NCBI GenBank assembly: GCA_009193035.1
Contig: SWDT01000033.1
Span: forward strand, 124,001 to 188,000
Direction of reading: 5' to 3'
Length of the DNA stretch: 64,000 nt
Source of the DNA: Halicephalobus mephisto
Lineage: Eukaryota; Nematoda; Chromadorea; Rhabditida; Panagrolaimidae
The first letter of the stretch is position 1. Each line of letters opens with the position of its first letter. A model generated the notes under the pieces. That model did no database searches. It worked only from the letters and a program-made list of their open reading frames with translations, and was not told the DNA's origin. Made by a program: the position numbers and the translations under genes. Below are positions 36,422 through 48,125 of the stretch, piece by piece.

Positions 36422-37977
36422 TGTTCTATGATTTTGTTTTGTAATCGTATTTAGGTTGTTATTTCCCAGTTATTTAATGGGGTTTTAAATAACAAATAAA
36501 CGGGTTTGTTTATATGCAGATGGTCTTACGAAGGAAAGCACTTGAAGCGGGGTTTTGGAACTTGTAGTTCACCGGATGCATATTTTGAATCCGTTTTCTA
36601 TTTTTTGAGAAGACTTCTGGAGTAAGGAAGTCAGATATGAAGAACCTCATGCTGATGTCGAGATTTAGTCCAAGTTATCCGTTAATAAATTAGTTGATTT
36701 TGTAGTTTACTGAATGCATATTCAAAATCCAGTTTCGATTTAGACTTTTTTGGGACGGGAAATTGAACCAATATGCGGAATTTCATATATCGAAAATTAA
36801 AAAGCATTCATTCACGTGTTCGTTGAACTAGTAATCATGAATTTCCGAAGCTTACGTTTTCTGTGTTAATTTGACCAACTTTAGTAGTTCTGTTTTATCA
36901 TTAGATGTATTTTTGTGCTGACTACAACTCTAATTGATTTGGTGGAAAAATAACTAAAGATGTGGAAAATGAAAACTCGGATTTACGGATTTTTTAGATT
37001 ATCTCACTTCCGGAGAGTTGTAAATAAACTTTAATTACAGATTCAGAATGTACTTTTCAAAATCTTCAAATCAATATATCCTTGATTTAAAAAAGTACTT
37101 CGATATGACTTCTGAGGTGTGGCGAGATGAGAGAAAATAGTTTCTTATTAGAACCGAAATATGTCGGACAGCAACAAATCGCACTCTAACACTAGTGCCT
37201 CGTATTACTACTGTAATCATGCCGGGATCCAGCACGCAGGGAAGACGACCGGCCTTGCATTTCAGCATATTTAAATTAAAGCACTTTTTTAATTTGGAAA
37301 TAGCCGAAGACCGGTTCGAAAGTATTTCTTTTAAGTTATTTGAAAAATGACAATTTTAATTTTTTCGAATCGACTGTAAAGTGGTTATTCATGAATTTCT
37401 CTAAATTAAAAATGAATTTATTACATTTTTATAAATTATTACTTTGGAATAAAAATCAAAAACAATTTCAAAATAATAAATTTGAATGAGATAATTTTGT
37501 GAAAATTTATTAGTTTCAAAAATCCTACGGTTAAAAAACCTGCTGTCAGATTTTTCAATTTATGTATATCCAAGTGATATCAGAGATTTTTTTAGCTTTA
37601 TCCCCTTATCTTATTTACTTGCATAGCTCTAGGAGATTCCAACGGGATAATCATAACCTAAATTCTTTATTAAATTCAATGGCAATACCGTAACATTAAT
37701 CCATTTTGACTGATGTGAATCATCTAATCCTCTTCATCGTCTTTGGTTCCATTACGACCACTAATTTTTTCAAATTTCACAATCCAAAAGCAAAACTCCG
37801 AAATTCAAAGCAATTCAAAAATCATTCAGGTCTCCAAGTTTAAAAGTTTCAATTATTCGTCATTTTCCAAGTCTGAAGAGTGATTCACCGTTGATGATAA
37901 ATTCTGACTAATGCCTTCTGGAACAATGGTTATAAAAGTGATTTTATCAGAATACAATTACTTTAAATCTTTTCAAA
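36422..37977. other. intergenic, no gene seen
   Basis: AT-rich, with short frames only. A slightly GC-richer patch at about 37130-37265 has a 65-codon minus-strand frame without splice partners. The end probably contains the promoter of the small secreted-protein gene. Confidence 0.4.
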
Positions 37978-38790
37978 ATGGACGAAATTGTTAAACTTTT
38001 GATTTTTATTTCTTTCGGGACCTTGATCCAAGCTGCACCTCCCGGAATCGCTGAAGATATCTGGCAGACCATTTACGATGGCAAAGGTAAGGTCGAGGAA
38101 GGGCCAAGAGAGTCAAGAAGGGTTTAAGAAGGTCAAGAGATTTGGAGAGAGAAAATAAAGTTAATATAAATTTCGGATTAATTTTCAATATTAAAAATTT
38201 TTATTTTTACAATAAATTAATTTTTCCAGTTTTGAAAAACGAATGTCCTCGAACGGCTTCCATCAGCGGAGTCCGCCGTTGGCCAGAAGAGTCAAGCACT
38301 ATTTATGGAATCGACAGTAATCAGAAGACCCAACTCGCTTACAAGTGGATAATTTATTTCATTATTTTTTAAAATAATTTACTTTTTAGTGTTTTTTCAA
38401 ACAGATTCGGCTCTGGTTACTACAATAACGGAAAGCTCTGTGCCTTCTTCGAGAACAGCCAGACATGTGATGCCTTCAGAATCCTGGCCGTCCAATTCCC
38501 CGGAGCAAGACAGTGAGTCCAAATTCATTCCAGTACATCGTTATTGTTTCAATTTTAGGTATAATTGCATTCCTTACGGTTCCATGAACACGACCCAGGT
38601 GACCCCGATACAGTACCGAGGGGTCTATGCCATCTACAGCAAGGAATACAGTCTGGTCGGGAACTACGGTCCCATCTGCGAGGGTAATGAAGACTGTGCC
38701 TTGTTCTACAACATCAAAGGGGACCCAGTCAGCTTCAAAGGCAACAGCGCCATCAATCAGAGTGTCTGCTTCATTGTTCGAGAGCACTGA
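37978..38790 (+). CDS. small secreted protein, unknown family
   Basis: The four-exon model is 37978-38086, 38230-38344, 38405-38512 and 38559-38790, giving 187 residues. It has a clear signal peptide (LLIFISFGTLIQAAP, cleavage probably near residue 18). The mature part carries about seven cysteines (NECPR, KLCAFF, QTCDAF, YNCIP, PICEG, EDCALF, SVCFIV), suggesting disulphides, and several NxT/S sites. The cysteine spacing loosely recalls the compact secreted C-type-lectin-like or immune-effector proteins that are common in nematodes, but no family motif is present. It ends 25 bp before the end of the convergent receptor gene. Confidence 0.75.
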
Positions 38791-38815
38791 TCAGTTTCGA
38801 TAAATTCATAAATCT

Positions 38816-40516
38816 TCAAATCACAGAATTAGAATTTACAGTGGAATTTCTAGATTTCCTCGTGAAAGAACTTCTCATTCTTTTCGTGCTGCAGAATAAT
38901 CTCAAAGTAGCTTCGGAATCTGAAGAATCGAGTCTCGAAACAGAGTCGATAATTCCTGCCGTTGAGGAAGCTCGTCGAGGACTCTTCGTCGTCGACCGTT
39001 TCCTCTGACTAGAACTTCCAGTTCTTCGGTGTTTTCGTTGGCTGAATACTCTCCAAGGACAGAAGATAAATGAAAGACTCCCCAAAGTGATGCAAAGATG
39101 ATAACGAAGCTGAAAATTAAGTTTTCTAAAAGTTTAATGAAATTGAAACTCACTCTTCTTCTCATGGTGGGAGTTCTGACAGCAACGAGAACAGGATTCA
39201 GCAAAGGATCCAAGAAGCAAACGATTCTCGCCAATTGGTAGTACTTGGCCAAATCAGCTACTCCATGTCTGTCATCTACCCAAAATACGGCGATTTCGAC
39301 AAAACTCTGGCCGAGAACAGAAATAAAAAAAGCTCCGATTGAAAGCAGTAATGTGTTGAACAAGGTCTCTCGTCGTCTGTGGGGACTGTGGTCTCTCAAA
39401 TTAGCTTAACTTAATGACTATTTAAAAAATCAAACTTACTTCATATTGCCGTTGAGAAAGTCATGTTGAGCCCTTATTCTCAGATGATATAACAGAGTTA
39501 CGGTAAAAACAAGAATCGAAGTGACGAGGAAAACCAAAGTGAACAGTGTGTGTCCTCTCAGGAGATACACTCCAAAAGTATGGAAAAAAGCCACTCTATC
39601 GCATTTTTGACCGATTTCTCGATAGTCAGATACTATTGGTCTGGAAATAGATATATCAAGTCTTTAGGTAATCAGATTAAACCTACTCTGTACAGTTCAA
39701 AGATCCGGGACGCGAATTCAGCTGAGCAAACATATGGTCCAAGTTTGTGATGGCACTGAATTGAAGAGCCGAGAAAGCAATGTGAGTTGCGAACAGAAAA
39801 GCCCACACAAATCCGAAAACTAGAATAACGCATTTCCTGGAGAGTTTGATGGCTTTGCCTGACATGGACTTGTTGATAACCACCAGAACAAGGACGAGGA
39901 GATGAGTCAACCCTAGAAGGCTTCCGTTCTGAGCGAGGGAGAAAAGGGTTTCTTGAACCAGATGTTTGAAAAATTCAGATGGAGCGAACAGGTGAGTTTG
40001 AAGTGTCTCCGCAATGATGAAAGCAGCAGTGCTTTGGGATATCTAGCACCAGTTATCTTATCATTTCTATATCCGGTAAAACTTACTTGTTCTTCATTCA
40101 CAGTGCCATAAGGAAGATTATCGTAGAAATCGCTGAACATACATGCGAACGAGGCCACGAAGAGCGCGTTGGAAAACAGAATATTGAAAACGAAGAGAAT
40201 CGTAGCTGTCGAGAGCTTGTCCTTGGTCTGCATCAGTAAAATCGACAGCAAAATACTGTTGAACATCACTAGACATAATAAGGCTATTTCTATGATGATT
40301 CCGATCTCGGAGATCTGACCAAGGCTTACGAATTCACTAAAAACAATTTTACATAGAAATTCAAACCAAACCCACTCGGCAATTTCTGTATTGATGTCGT
40401 CAATGTTCCTGATCTTGCATTGTTCATCTGTAGAGTTGTGTTCGGAGTAACTAGGGGTAGTATTGTTAGCGTCTGGAGAATCCAAACTGATGTGGCCGAA
40501 ATCGGATTGCTTGCAT
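38816..40516 (-). CDS. rhodopsin-like seven-transmembrane receptor
   Basis: Five exons keep one frame: 40087-40516, 39687-40042, 39440-39640, 39154-39394 and 38816-39109, about 506 residues. The N-terminal part has NNTT and NST glycosylation sites. Seven hydrophobic helices can be counted, and the last contains FLDPLLNPVLVAVR, equivalent to the D/NPxxY region of class A GPCRs. The C-terminal tail is about 100 residues, very rich in Ser and Arg, and likely phosphorylated. The 5' end is unresolved: the first exon follows a TTTCAG acceptor, its first ATG is out of frame, and no in-frame ATG precedes the glycosylated segment. An upstream exon is therefore likely missing. The ligand is unknown; it does not match the large str/srh chemoreceptor families by eye. 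Confidence 0.75.
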
Positions 40517-40625
40517 CTGAAATGAAAAAAGTCTCGAAAAGAAAACCTGGATGCGCGCTTTCTTCAATTTTTATTTCCTTATTATTCGTATTTCTCTACT
40601 TTTCTGCCTTATATTTCCCTAAATT

Positions 40626-41404
40626 ATGTCAAAAAAGAACTCGATCGACTCTCTGGAAAAAGGTAATTCTTTGCTATATAGAGATAATATATGAATTTTG
40701 ATTTTAGAGATTCAATCCTTGAAGGACTCCATCGCCGCTGAGCAACGTTGTGTCGATGCCGCCAACCAACGCGTTGTGGAGAAGAAACTCAGAATCCTTG
40801 ACATACATAAGCAACAAGTTTCCGAGAAGAGCATTGTGGCGAAAAGCAGGAATGAATTGGACGAACTTGATCGTAGATACGTTGTGTAAGTTCACTACTA
40901 CTCCGTGCTAACTTATTTGTCTTCTTTAGTCAGCAAAGAGAGTACAACGACATGAAAGATGATCTCATCGAGTCCCAAACGAATCTTCTTGCCAAGAATG
41001 AAAAGTACTACAGTAAGTACATGTCTCATTTAACTAGCGCCAGTGCTCATGCTCTGAAGGTCTTTTCTGAAGACATTCAAAAAAGTGTAAGTCCGACTTA
41101 ATACTTTGGCATTTCTATTGACATTTGCAGAGCTTTCATGTTGCCACAAAGGTCATCAATAAGACTCAACATAGTTTCATAAAGATCATTAACAGAATGA
41201 ATACTTGCGCTGATGAATACGAAAAAGTTTGCAACTTCCGCGACCAACTCATGCAAGTTTCTCACGGCATTGGAGATGCTATTCGTCCAAAAGAAGTCAA
41301 AGAAGCCGTCTTGTAAGTTTTGCGAGAAGGAATTATTTTTGTCATTGACGATTTCCAGGGAACTAAAGCGCAGAGAGCAGGAGCAAGGCATGGAGGTTGA
41401 CTAA
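40626..41404 (+). CDS. coiled-coil protein, unrecognised
   Basis: The five-exon model is 40626-40662, 40708-40885, 40930-41086, 41131-41312 and 41359-41404, giving 199 residues. The start ATG (MSKKNSIDSLEKE) was chosen because its splice leads in frame into a long alpha-helical, charged segment with heptad character (EIQSLKDSIAAEQ and onward). No signal peptide or membrane helix is present. It ends GMEVD. It could be a structural or scaffold protein. It is divergent from the receptor gene and ends 60 bp from the next convergent gene. Confidence 0.7.
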
Positions 41405-41464
41405 TCTTAGTTCGTTTTGAGTTTGTTGTTTTCTACTTTGTTGTAGTGTTTTAATCAATTTTTC

Positions 41465-42562
41465 TTACCTTCTTCCTGCTTCAACTAATTGCTTTGTTTT
41501 GATTGCTGCTAGAGGGAAGTGCTGAAGGAGTAGCCTTGTCTTGAGGACCAGATGGGGTAGTAGAGAGTAGTCCAGAGTAGTTCTCTTGATGTGACTACTG
41601 AGCATGTTCATAAAAACAGTATCATTAGCCAGAGCTTCTCCGAGATGAGTGTCGTATCGATCGCCATTCTGATAGAATTCCGTCAATGTTTGGCAAGAAC
41701 GAGAAAAGCGACTAAAGAACGACCTCAACTTAATCAGCGGATGGACGTCATTCCCTCCCTGACACCTCTAAATCGAATTATTTCATCACTTTTATTTTCG
41801 TCCGTCTCACCATTAAGGCCACTGTGATATTTGCTTGAGTAGAATCAATATGGCATCTTTCATACACGTCTTGGTACACCTCGACGAGTTTGTTGCAGAT
41901 AATCCTGGAATTATTGTTTATTTTTATATCTTTCCTGAAAACCAAAAATAGAAAAACTAACGGCCGATTAACATTGGATTTCTCGTAGATGATTCTGAAC
42001 AAGTCGGCAAAGACGTTCAGTTGGTATTTTCCGATGTCGTCAGTCTTCTGGCAGATCTATTATGGAATTATTAATAACCGCTGCGAAGAACACTTACCAA
42101 AGCATAGCCAGCTCTAAGCATATCAATTTGGAAATCTCGGTGGTATTGCAAATTTGGATTTTGTAAGGCAATTTTGTTGATATCACAAAAGTCCAAAGAT
42201 CTCATGAACCAAATAATCCCTTCATATCGACGGTCAATCAAAACTTCTCGAAAGTTTTTCCGACAAAGAATATTGTGCTTGAGAATATTCATTATCTAAA
42301 TTTAATTTTAATTTGTTTCTGTTTTAAATAGACCTACTGGAGCTCTAGGAACTACTCCTGTGAAGTCCGGATCGGACATGGCTGAAGCCTGTTCGTCCCT
42401 CATCTGCTGGACTTCGAGCATGACATGCTTGTGCATGGATTCTGTACATAAAGCCCGGATCATCTCGACATTGTTCAAGGGTGGAAGCCATCGTTCCGTC
42501 TGATATGCCAGCAGACTCGATAAAACGACAAACAATACAATTGTTGTTGCAAAACCCGTCAT
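41465..42562 (-). CDS. secreted nematode protein, unrecognised
   Basis: The five-exon model is 42338-42562, 42098-42295, 41962-42056, 41811-41934 and 41465-41767, giving 314 residues. The signal peptide is residues about 1-19 (GFATTIVLFVVLSSLLAY). The mature protein is helical and mixed-charge, with scattered cysteines (ALCTES, ILCRKNF, LDFCDINK, LICQK, RIICNK, YERCH, RSCQT). The last intron is 43 bp, and its acceptor at 41768 restores frame into the final exon. I know no domain for it. The spaced single cysteines could give three or four disulphides. Confidence 0.7.
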
Positions 42563-43479
42563 AATTACTCTTTCGCTATTCTAGAAAACTAAAAACAAAC
42601 CATTAAACATAAAATATACTTCGCGCTTTCGGTGATCTTTGAAAATTACGAATTATAAGTAATCTAAATTATAATTTCATTATTGTATTTTTCGAAATAA
42701 CAGGAAACTCGAAAAATTATAAATTTTACTAATGATCATCGACCAAAAAGCGAAGCCGGACAACTGATATTTCAAAAAATTTTTGAAACTAAGCTTCTTT
42801 CCTTAGGTAGAAATAATCTAAAAAATCTGTCTTCTAGACAAACCTCCACAAGACTAAATTAGACCTTTTTCAACAGACAAATGAAAGCAATTACTGATTA
42901 TAAAAAATTGTTTAAAATAATCCACATTCACAAGAAATCTGTTTTTACCTAAAAGAAAAAAATTCACAAATCAGAAAACTTTCACTATTATAAAATATAA
43001 AAATGATCATAAAAAGAATTTAAAGAAAATTACTCCCAATATTGTCAAGAATCAATGACAATATACCAAATGCCGCTAATTTCGTGTCTAAAAGAAGAAC
43101 ACTACTGGATCTCCCATTTCTTTTTCAAATTAGCCATTCGAATTTGCAAATAGAGTCGTCGGCACGAAACAGGAAGACGAGTTTTCTTTTTTGATGAAGG
43201 AAGTTGAACAAAAGACGCATCCATGGATTGTCTGGGTCAACATCATTCAACTCTACGATGCCAAACAGCCAACTCCGATGACTCAAACTCAGCTTCAGGA
43301 TCTAAACAACCAAAATTGAGATCAATTATCTTCCCTTGTTGGCCGATCAAGAAGTCAAATGATCCCTGGGCTTTGACCTCTTCTGAGGTTTTTTACTCCA
43401 AGGACAACACTGTCAAATATCTTTTTATCTCCATCCAGACACTGTACTGTACAAATCAAATTCAAAAAAGTCCCACTTA
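42563..43479. other. intergenic spacer between minus-strand genes
   Basis: About 900 bp, AT-rich. A plus-strand frame of 132 codons (43223-43621) runs into the antisense of the next gene's last exon; I do not accept it as a gene. The spacer presumably holds the promoter of the 314-aa secreted protein. Confidence 0.45.
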
Positions 43480-43945
43480 TCAACTATTTCGGGCGATTTT
43501 TGGGGGTGGTCCTGAAGCAGTGTTATTGTTATTCGATAAAGAATTTAAAGAAGAACTGCTTTCAGCATTGGTAACATCCGATTTACCCCTTACATTCTTT
43601 GATTTCAACGCTTGTCTCTAAAAATAACCACAAATACCTCATAACTACCAAAAAACAAACCTCTGATTGCCAGCATTTCCGTAAAAGCATTGGCAATGCC
43701 ATCAAGTTCGTAGACACAAAGCTCTGAGCATCAAAGAAATTAGCATAATGATTATCCTTGTTCTTAATCAAAATATTGTTCACTGGAATTTCTTTATAAT
43801 TCCCATCATGTGGAAAAGAGTCAAATGTTTTCCCAGAAGAAAGATTCGGACCAACACGGAGCGCAACTTTCTTTGGTGTGACAGTCATATCGCTGGAGTA
43901 CAATCTAGGTACCGGACCTCTAATGTTTTCTTTCTTGTCTTCCAT
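43480..43945 (-). CDS. small soluble protein, unrecognised, third in cluster
   Basis: The two-exon model is 43661-43945 and 43480-43617, giving 140 residues. It begins MEDKKENIRGPVPRLYSS, has a central folded-looking part, and ends in a low-complexity Ser/Asn stretch and PPPKIARNS. No signal peptide or membrane helix is present. The ATG lies two bases after a TTTTTTAG acceptor, and the upstream CIAPIN1 gene stops only 178 bp away on the same strand, which fits a downstream operon gene receiving SL2. I do not recognise the family. Confidence 0.65.
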
Positions 43946-43956
43946 TATCTAAAAAA
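43946..43956 (-). promoter_or_regulatory. probable trans-splice acceptor
   Basis: TTTTTTAG followed by ATAATGG on the minus strand, immediately before the start of the 140-aa gene and within an apparent gene cluster. Confidence 0.55.
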
Positions 43957-44122
43957 TCAATAAACCAAAATGAAAAATAAATGTATAAAAGGTATTCGTC
44001 GGCTTAAAAACCGGTAAATAGCCAATATACAACGGGTGTACATCCAATAAGGATCGTTGAGATAGACTAACTAATATAACAGAAACATAAAGTAAGCTTA
44101 AACCAGTATGATTTCATGGAAT

Positions 44123-44909
44123 CTAAAAGTCGTCAACGTTCTGGAGTTTGACAGTTTCTCCAGGTTTGAAAGGAGGCATGCCTAAGTAAGGACAAGTGGA
44201 GCAACGAAAAGCATCTCCCAAGGCACAATTACCACAAGACGACTTGGCAACAGGCTGTTCGACCCCAGTAGCCTCTTGTTCGGCCAAACCACAGGTGCAG
44301 TTCTTACAGGCTCGTTTTTTCTTCCCTGTCTCTGCAGTGTCACCACAACCAGCTGAAAATAACCCTAATTAATCCATTCCACTGAAAAATATTACCTTTA
44401 GCATTCTCAGGTTTCTTGAAATCTTCTTCCGCGAGTAAAGCTCGTTCGTCAATAATGTCATCGTTAGAAGTCGAAGCACTGTTTTGGATCTTCAATGGGA
44501 CAGTTTCGATTGAGCTAAAGTTCACTTTTTTAGCTACCAGAATCTTCCCCCCGGAGAGTTTGATATCAATAAATCCAGCTAGCAAAACATTAGTCTTGAT
44601 CGAATTCACCAAGCTATCATCCGTATAAGTAATGGAAATCTTGCCCGACGGACGGAGAGATTCAAATGAAGCTCCGAGGAAAGGAGTAAGATCAACCGTT
44701 CCATCGTAGACAATAATGACATGATCAAATGACTCCCTAGCAATTCCAGGTTTCAACTCCTTAGCTATTGAAATGTTCACAAATTCTGCTTTGATAGCGG
44801 ATTCACGAACTTCTTCAGCTTTCTCATCAGCATCTTTGGTAGTCACAAGGACCCAAATCTTGCAACTTGGAGCAAGACGCGCGTCGAACTTGCGAAGATC
44901 AAATGCCAT
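44123..44909 (-). CDS. CIAPIN1: anamorsin/Dre2, cytosolic Fe-S assembly factor
   Basis: The two-exon model is 44397-44909 and 44123-44353, giving 247 residues. The N-terminal part resembles the degenerate methyltransferase-like domain ([15 protein letters not shown]). The C-terminal part carries the two cysteine motifs of the family: CGDTAETG leading to [12 protein letters not shown], and [19 protein letters not shown] followed by PPFKPGE. It ends LQNVDDF. Anamorsin receives electrons from the diflavin reductase NDOR1/Tah18 and passes them to early cytosolic iron-sulfur cluster assembly. The start codon abuts an ATTTTAG acceptor. It lies between the Golgi-type gene and the 140-aa gene, with gaps of 227 and 177 bp, so the three probably form an operon. 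Confidence 0.95.
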
Positions 44910-44920
44910 CTAAAATTCAA
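44910..44920 (-). promoter_or_regulatory. probable trans-splice acceptor
   Basis: GAATTTTAG sits directly against the CIAPIN1 ATG on the minus strand, the usual arrangement for spliced-leader addition in worms. Confidence 0.6.
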
Positions 44921-45136
44921 CATAACTTCAAAATCAAACATTATCAAAGATATTTCTTCGGTCGAAAACCGAATGATTTAAAATCAAACAAATATGTAAT
45001 AAAAATTAATAACTCTGAAAAATCAAAACCCTGTCAAAACGTATCACAGTGGAATGAATTAGAATGAGATTAGTATGTTCAAAATAAGTTAACAGCTAGA
45101 GCTAACATTGTTACCCAATAAACCATTGGCTAGTAA

Positions 45137-46173
45137 TTAAAACTTCTCATTATCAGGAGCATTCAAGAAAGGACTTTTCTCTCCTTCATCATCTTGTCTT
45201 TGTTGGATCTCTTGCATGCCCCATCTTTCTTGTGGACTTCTGACGACATTAGATCCACCATACATTCTTTTAGCAGCATCAACTGGATTCACAATCGAGT
45301 CAGGATTGACTATTTCGTCGTCTTCTTCCTTAGGCTTTTCCCAGGCAGAAAGATGTTCCGGTTCATCTGGATGCTTTGGTTGAGGAATCACATTCTCGGA
45401 TTCTTGTTTGACTGGGGGACGAGTCGCGTTTTGATTATGGTTAACGACAGGCGAGTCATTAACGAGTCCGAGTTTGCTGTTCAAACCGTGAATAACGTCG
45501 TCCTTCAGCGCTAATTCTCTCTTCAACCTACAATAACCATTGTTTCACATGGGATGATTAATTTCCAGAAGAACTTACATATCAATGTCCTCATTCAACT
45601 TGGAGATATTGCTCGCTTGTCCTATTCCAGCCTCTTTCATGGCAGCGTTCTCGACTGCATTTGTTTCGAGTTTCTTCGTCTGCTCACTCAATTGCTGATT
45701 CAGCATCTTGATGGATTCGTCCTTCTCAGAAAGACTAGTTTGCAAATCCTCAATTTCCACCTTGAATTTATTTTGCTCAATGGAACATTGCTCAGCTTTC
45801 CTTTCAAGTTGAGACTTTGCTGTTTGACAAGCGCTTTCGGCAGATCTGGCTTTCTCAAGATTCACATTTCCTTCTGAAAAAAATAGAAGCCAAAGTTATC
45901 GATCGCCCATATGTGAAACTCACCAAGAATTTCATTCTTTAGTTTCGAAATATGCTCACTTTGAACTTCGAGCTCTTTACGAAGGAGATCAGCTTCACTA
46001 GAAGCAGAGTAATAAAGATAAATCAGGCCGAAGAATACAACTAAGGCAATCAAAATGCCAAAGTATTTCGTGTTCGTCGATCCAGCTCTGGAATGCATGA
46101 AATTATATCAACCACAAAGTGTAAATCGAACTTACTTTCCAGTTAATCGCTTATATCCTCCAACATCGAACAT
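45137..46173 (-). CDS. type II Golgi-type coiled-coil protein (GOLM/CASC4-like)
   Basis: The four-exon model is 46136-46173, 45924-46087, 45579-45873 and 45137-45527, giving 295 residues. A short cytosolic N-terminus (MFDVGGYKRLTGK) precedes one membrane anchor (about residues 19-39, FGILIALVVFFGLIYLYY). A coiled coil of about 125 residues follows, and then an acidic, Pro/Glu/Asn-rich lumenal tail. This layout matches GOLM1/GOLM2(CASC4)/GOLIM4-type resident Golgi proteins, although sequence identity cannot be judged by eye. No cleavable signal is present, so the anchor is probably uncleaved. It is the first gene of the proposed three-gene cluster. Confidence 0.65.
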
Positions 46174-47657
46174 TTCGACGTCGTCCGCCGATAACGGGGC
46201 TAATTTTGGCCAATAAATGATTGCAAAAACAAATCAAATAAATAATAATGACAAAAATAAAGATTACAACGCTTCAACACGTACGAAACAAGTCACGTTG
46301 CAGCTGACAATTTCGCGTTGGGAACAGACTATAGAATTCCCGTTCTTTTTGGTTTGCGACGAGGCAGGCAAGCGAGGAAACAATAGAAAACCTTCAAATG
46401 AGGGCATTGACGTGGATCACTGCAGGAGATATGAATCCTAAATAAGGATCTAATTAGGGTGTTTAAAAAACAGTTTTGAGAAAGAAACGGATTTGAAAAT
46501 GTAAGATTTTGAAATCTATAGACAGAAAATAAACAAAGTAATCTGGTCTCGGGCATAAACACCGGACATAAAGCTTTTGAGAAGACGGCAAATTGAATGA
46601 GAAACTCCCGCGTTACAGGCATTCGTGGCGAGAATGAAAGGGATTGATTAATTTTTAACAACATTGATTTTCTGTTTTTAGAAACGGTTGTTTTTGCTAC
46701 CTTGTTTTTATCTTTTAACTCATCTTCATTGATCCCGTTTTGGATTCCAGATAATCTGCCAAGATTAATAATAAACAGAGACATCAATTTAGATGCTTTG
46801 CTTATCACAGGATTAGCAAGTATTTTAAGCCGTCCAAGGCTCCAGATGTGGTTTGCAAACACTTTGTGGATTAGTTTGATTAGTTGGAGGACTTTTTCTC
46901 TTCTTATGCATTCAATTGTTTATCTTTAAACACTTGGGGATGGATTACTATGAAATGTGTGATTTTGCTTGATTTAGAAATAATCATTGAAGACATTGAT
47001 GATGGAATTTCTGGTTCTAGGACAACTACTGAGGAGTTTTGAACAAAGCAAACTATAATACGGGAGACTTGATGGGCCTAATGCGAGAACACATTAGTCC
47101 AGAAGTTCAAAAGCAAAAATAGTTAAACATATGAGGACTAAAAAGGAGAGAACCATCAAGAGTGGATGCGTTTTACAGAAATAGGAACTTTGATTTCTGT
47201 AATTTACGGTTAAATGTTAACTTTTTGTGTTTTCATTTTTTTGTAACATTTTAGTAGATGAACAAGTTATATTGCATTTTCCAGTTACAATTTTATTGTA
47301 ATGCTCGAGTTTGTCATATTAGCAAGTAATAACAACCCTCGAAGAATTAAATGTGTTGCTTGATGACAGGTTGGGATGTCCTGAACCGATTTTTTACAAG
47401 ACTTTGTGGATGGTTTTTGATGAATAGCCGGTAAGGCCTATTTGGATAAACAGGATTTTGGAGAACATCCGCTAAAATATATTTTCTGTCATCATTGGAA
47501 TTAAAAGAATCTTAGATAATATTCATAAACTTTCAATTTTAACATTTTTAGACATTATCCAAAACTAATTTTTTCAGTTAATCTAATAAGAGCAAAATAG
47601 GACAGTGTTCAAAAAATGCAAAATTATGAATTTTTCAGACACTATCCAAAGCTGCTC
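46174..47657. other. intergenic, with coding debris and repeat
   Basis: Promoter side of the three-gene cluster, then a 177-codon minus-strand frame (46329-46862) of unlikely composition. A coding-like remnant lies at about 46970-47480 and a GATAGTGTC cluster at 47505-47660. No intact gene was found. Confidence 0.4.
47320..47490 (+). pseudogene. coding-like remnant, identity unknown
   Basis: On the plus strand the frame reads ELNVLLDDRLGCPEPIFYK, then TLWMVFDE, a stop codon, and PVRPIWINRILENIR. The composition is protein-like, with stops. The 'RPIW' stretch faintly recalls TFIIIC-type subunits, but this is not enough for a name. A piece at about 47060-47130 (NTGDLMGLMREHISPEVQKQK before a stop) may belong to the same dead gene. 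Confidence 0.3.
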
Positions 47658-47665
47658 TCATTGAA
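47505..47665. repeat. GATAGTGTC palindrome cluster
   Basis: Two units ending in TTCAGACACTATCCAAAG, with a CTCATTGAAC spacer, lying directly against the end of the chemoreceptor fragment. Confidence 0.65.
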
Positions 47666-48125
47666 CTTCCTCATTGCGAAAGGTTACCTGAAGCTTTGTG
47701 GTTTTTTCCGTCAAGAGTTTTCTGTTATTCTTCATCATTCTGATGTAATTCAAAATTAACATAATAATGGAGACCATGATAGCACCCAGTACTCCAATGA
47801 GTACGAAAGTGAAGTTAGTCATGTTGTCGTTGATGCTTCTGTCGTACCCGATGACAGACGGCTCGGTGTCGAAGAAGAATCCCAGTTGGGGAGCTGCAGC
47901 AAGAACCACTTCCCTCAACAAATCAGCCGGGACTTTCATGAGGTACATTGGAAGAGCGATGACACTCTGTACTGTAATGAACACAGGAACATAGATGAGG
48001 AACCTCAGCCATAGCTTTGAGTACAGTTTGTAAAAAAAAGACAAAGGAGATATTTGGATATATCTGTGGAGGAACGAGATGTAGATGGAAAACCCCATTC
48101 CGGAAATGATGACACTCAGCAACAC
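47658..48125 (-). pseudogene. nematode chemoreceptor fragment (srh/str-like)
   Basis: One exon-like block of about 155 codons between an acceptor (CCCAATAG, near 48127) and a donor (CAG/GTAACC, near 47685). It encodes three hydrophobic helices. The middle region (VVLAAAPQLGFFFDTEPSVIG) and the helix 5-6 loop with KNNRKLLTEKTTKLQ recall srh/str-type seven-helix receptors. I found no matching 5' or 3' exons: the downstream side is the GATAGTGTC repeat, and upstream is AT-rich DNA followed by the 518-bp duplicate. It is probably a truncated gene. Confidence 0.5.

Noticed and set aside
43223..43621. 132-codon plus-strand frame
   Set aside because: It overlaps antisense the last exon of the better-supported 140-aa gene and has no domain or splice structure.
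46329..46862. 177-codon minus-strand frame
   Set aside because: Long, but without domain, signal or splice links, and its composition looks like translated noncoding DNA. Kept as unsupported.
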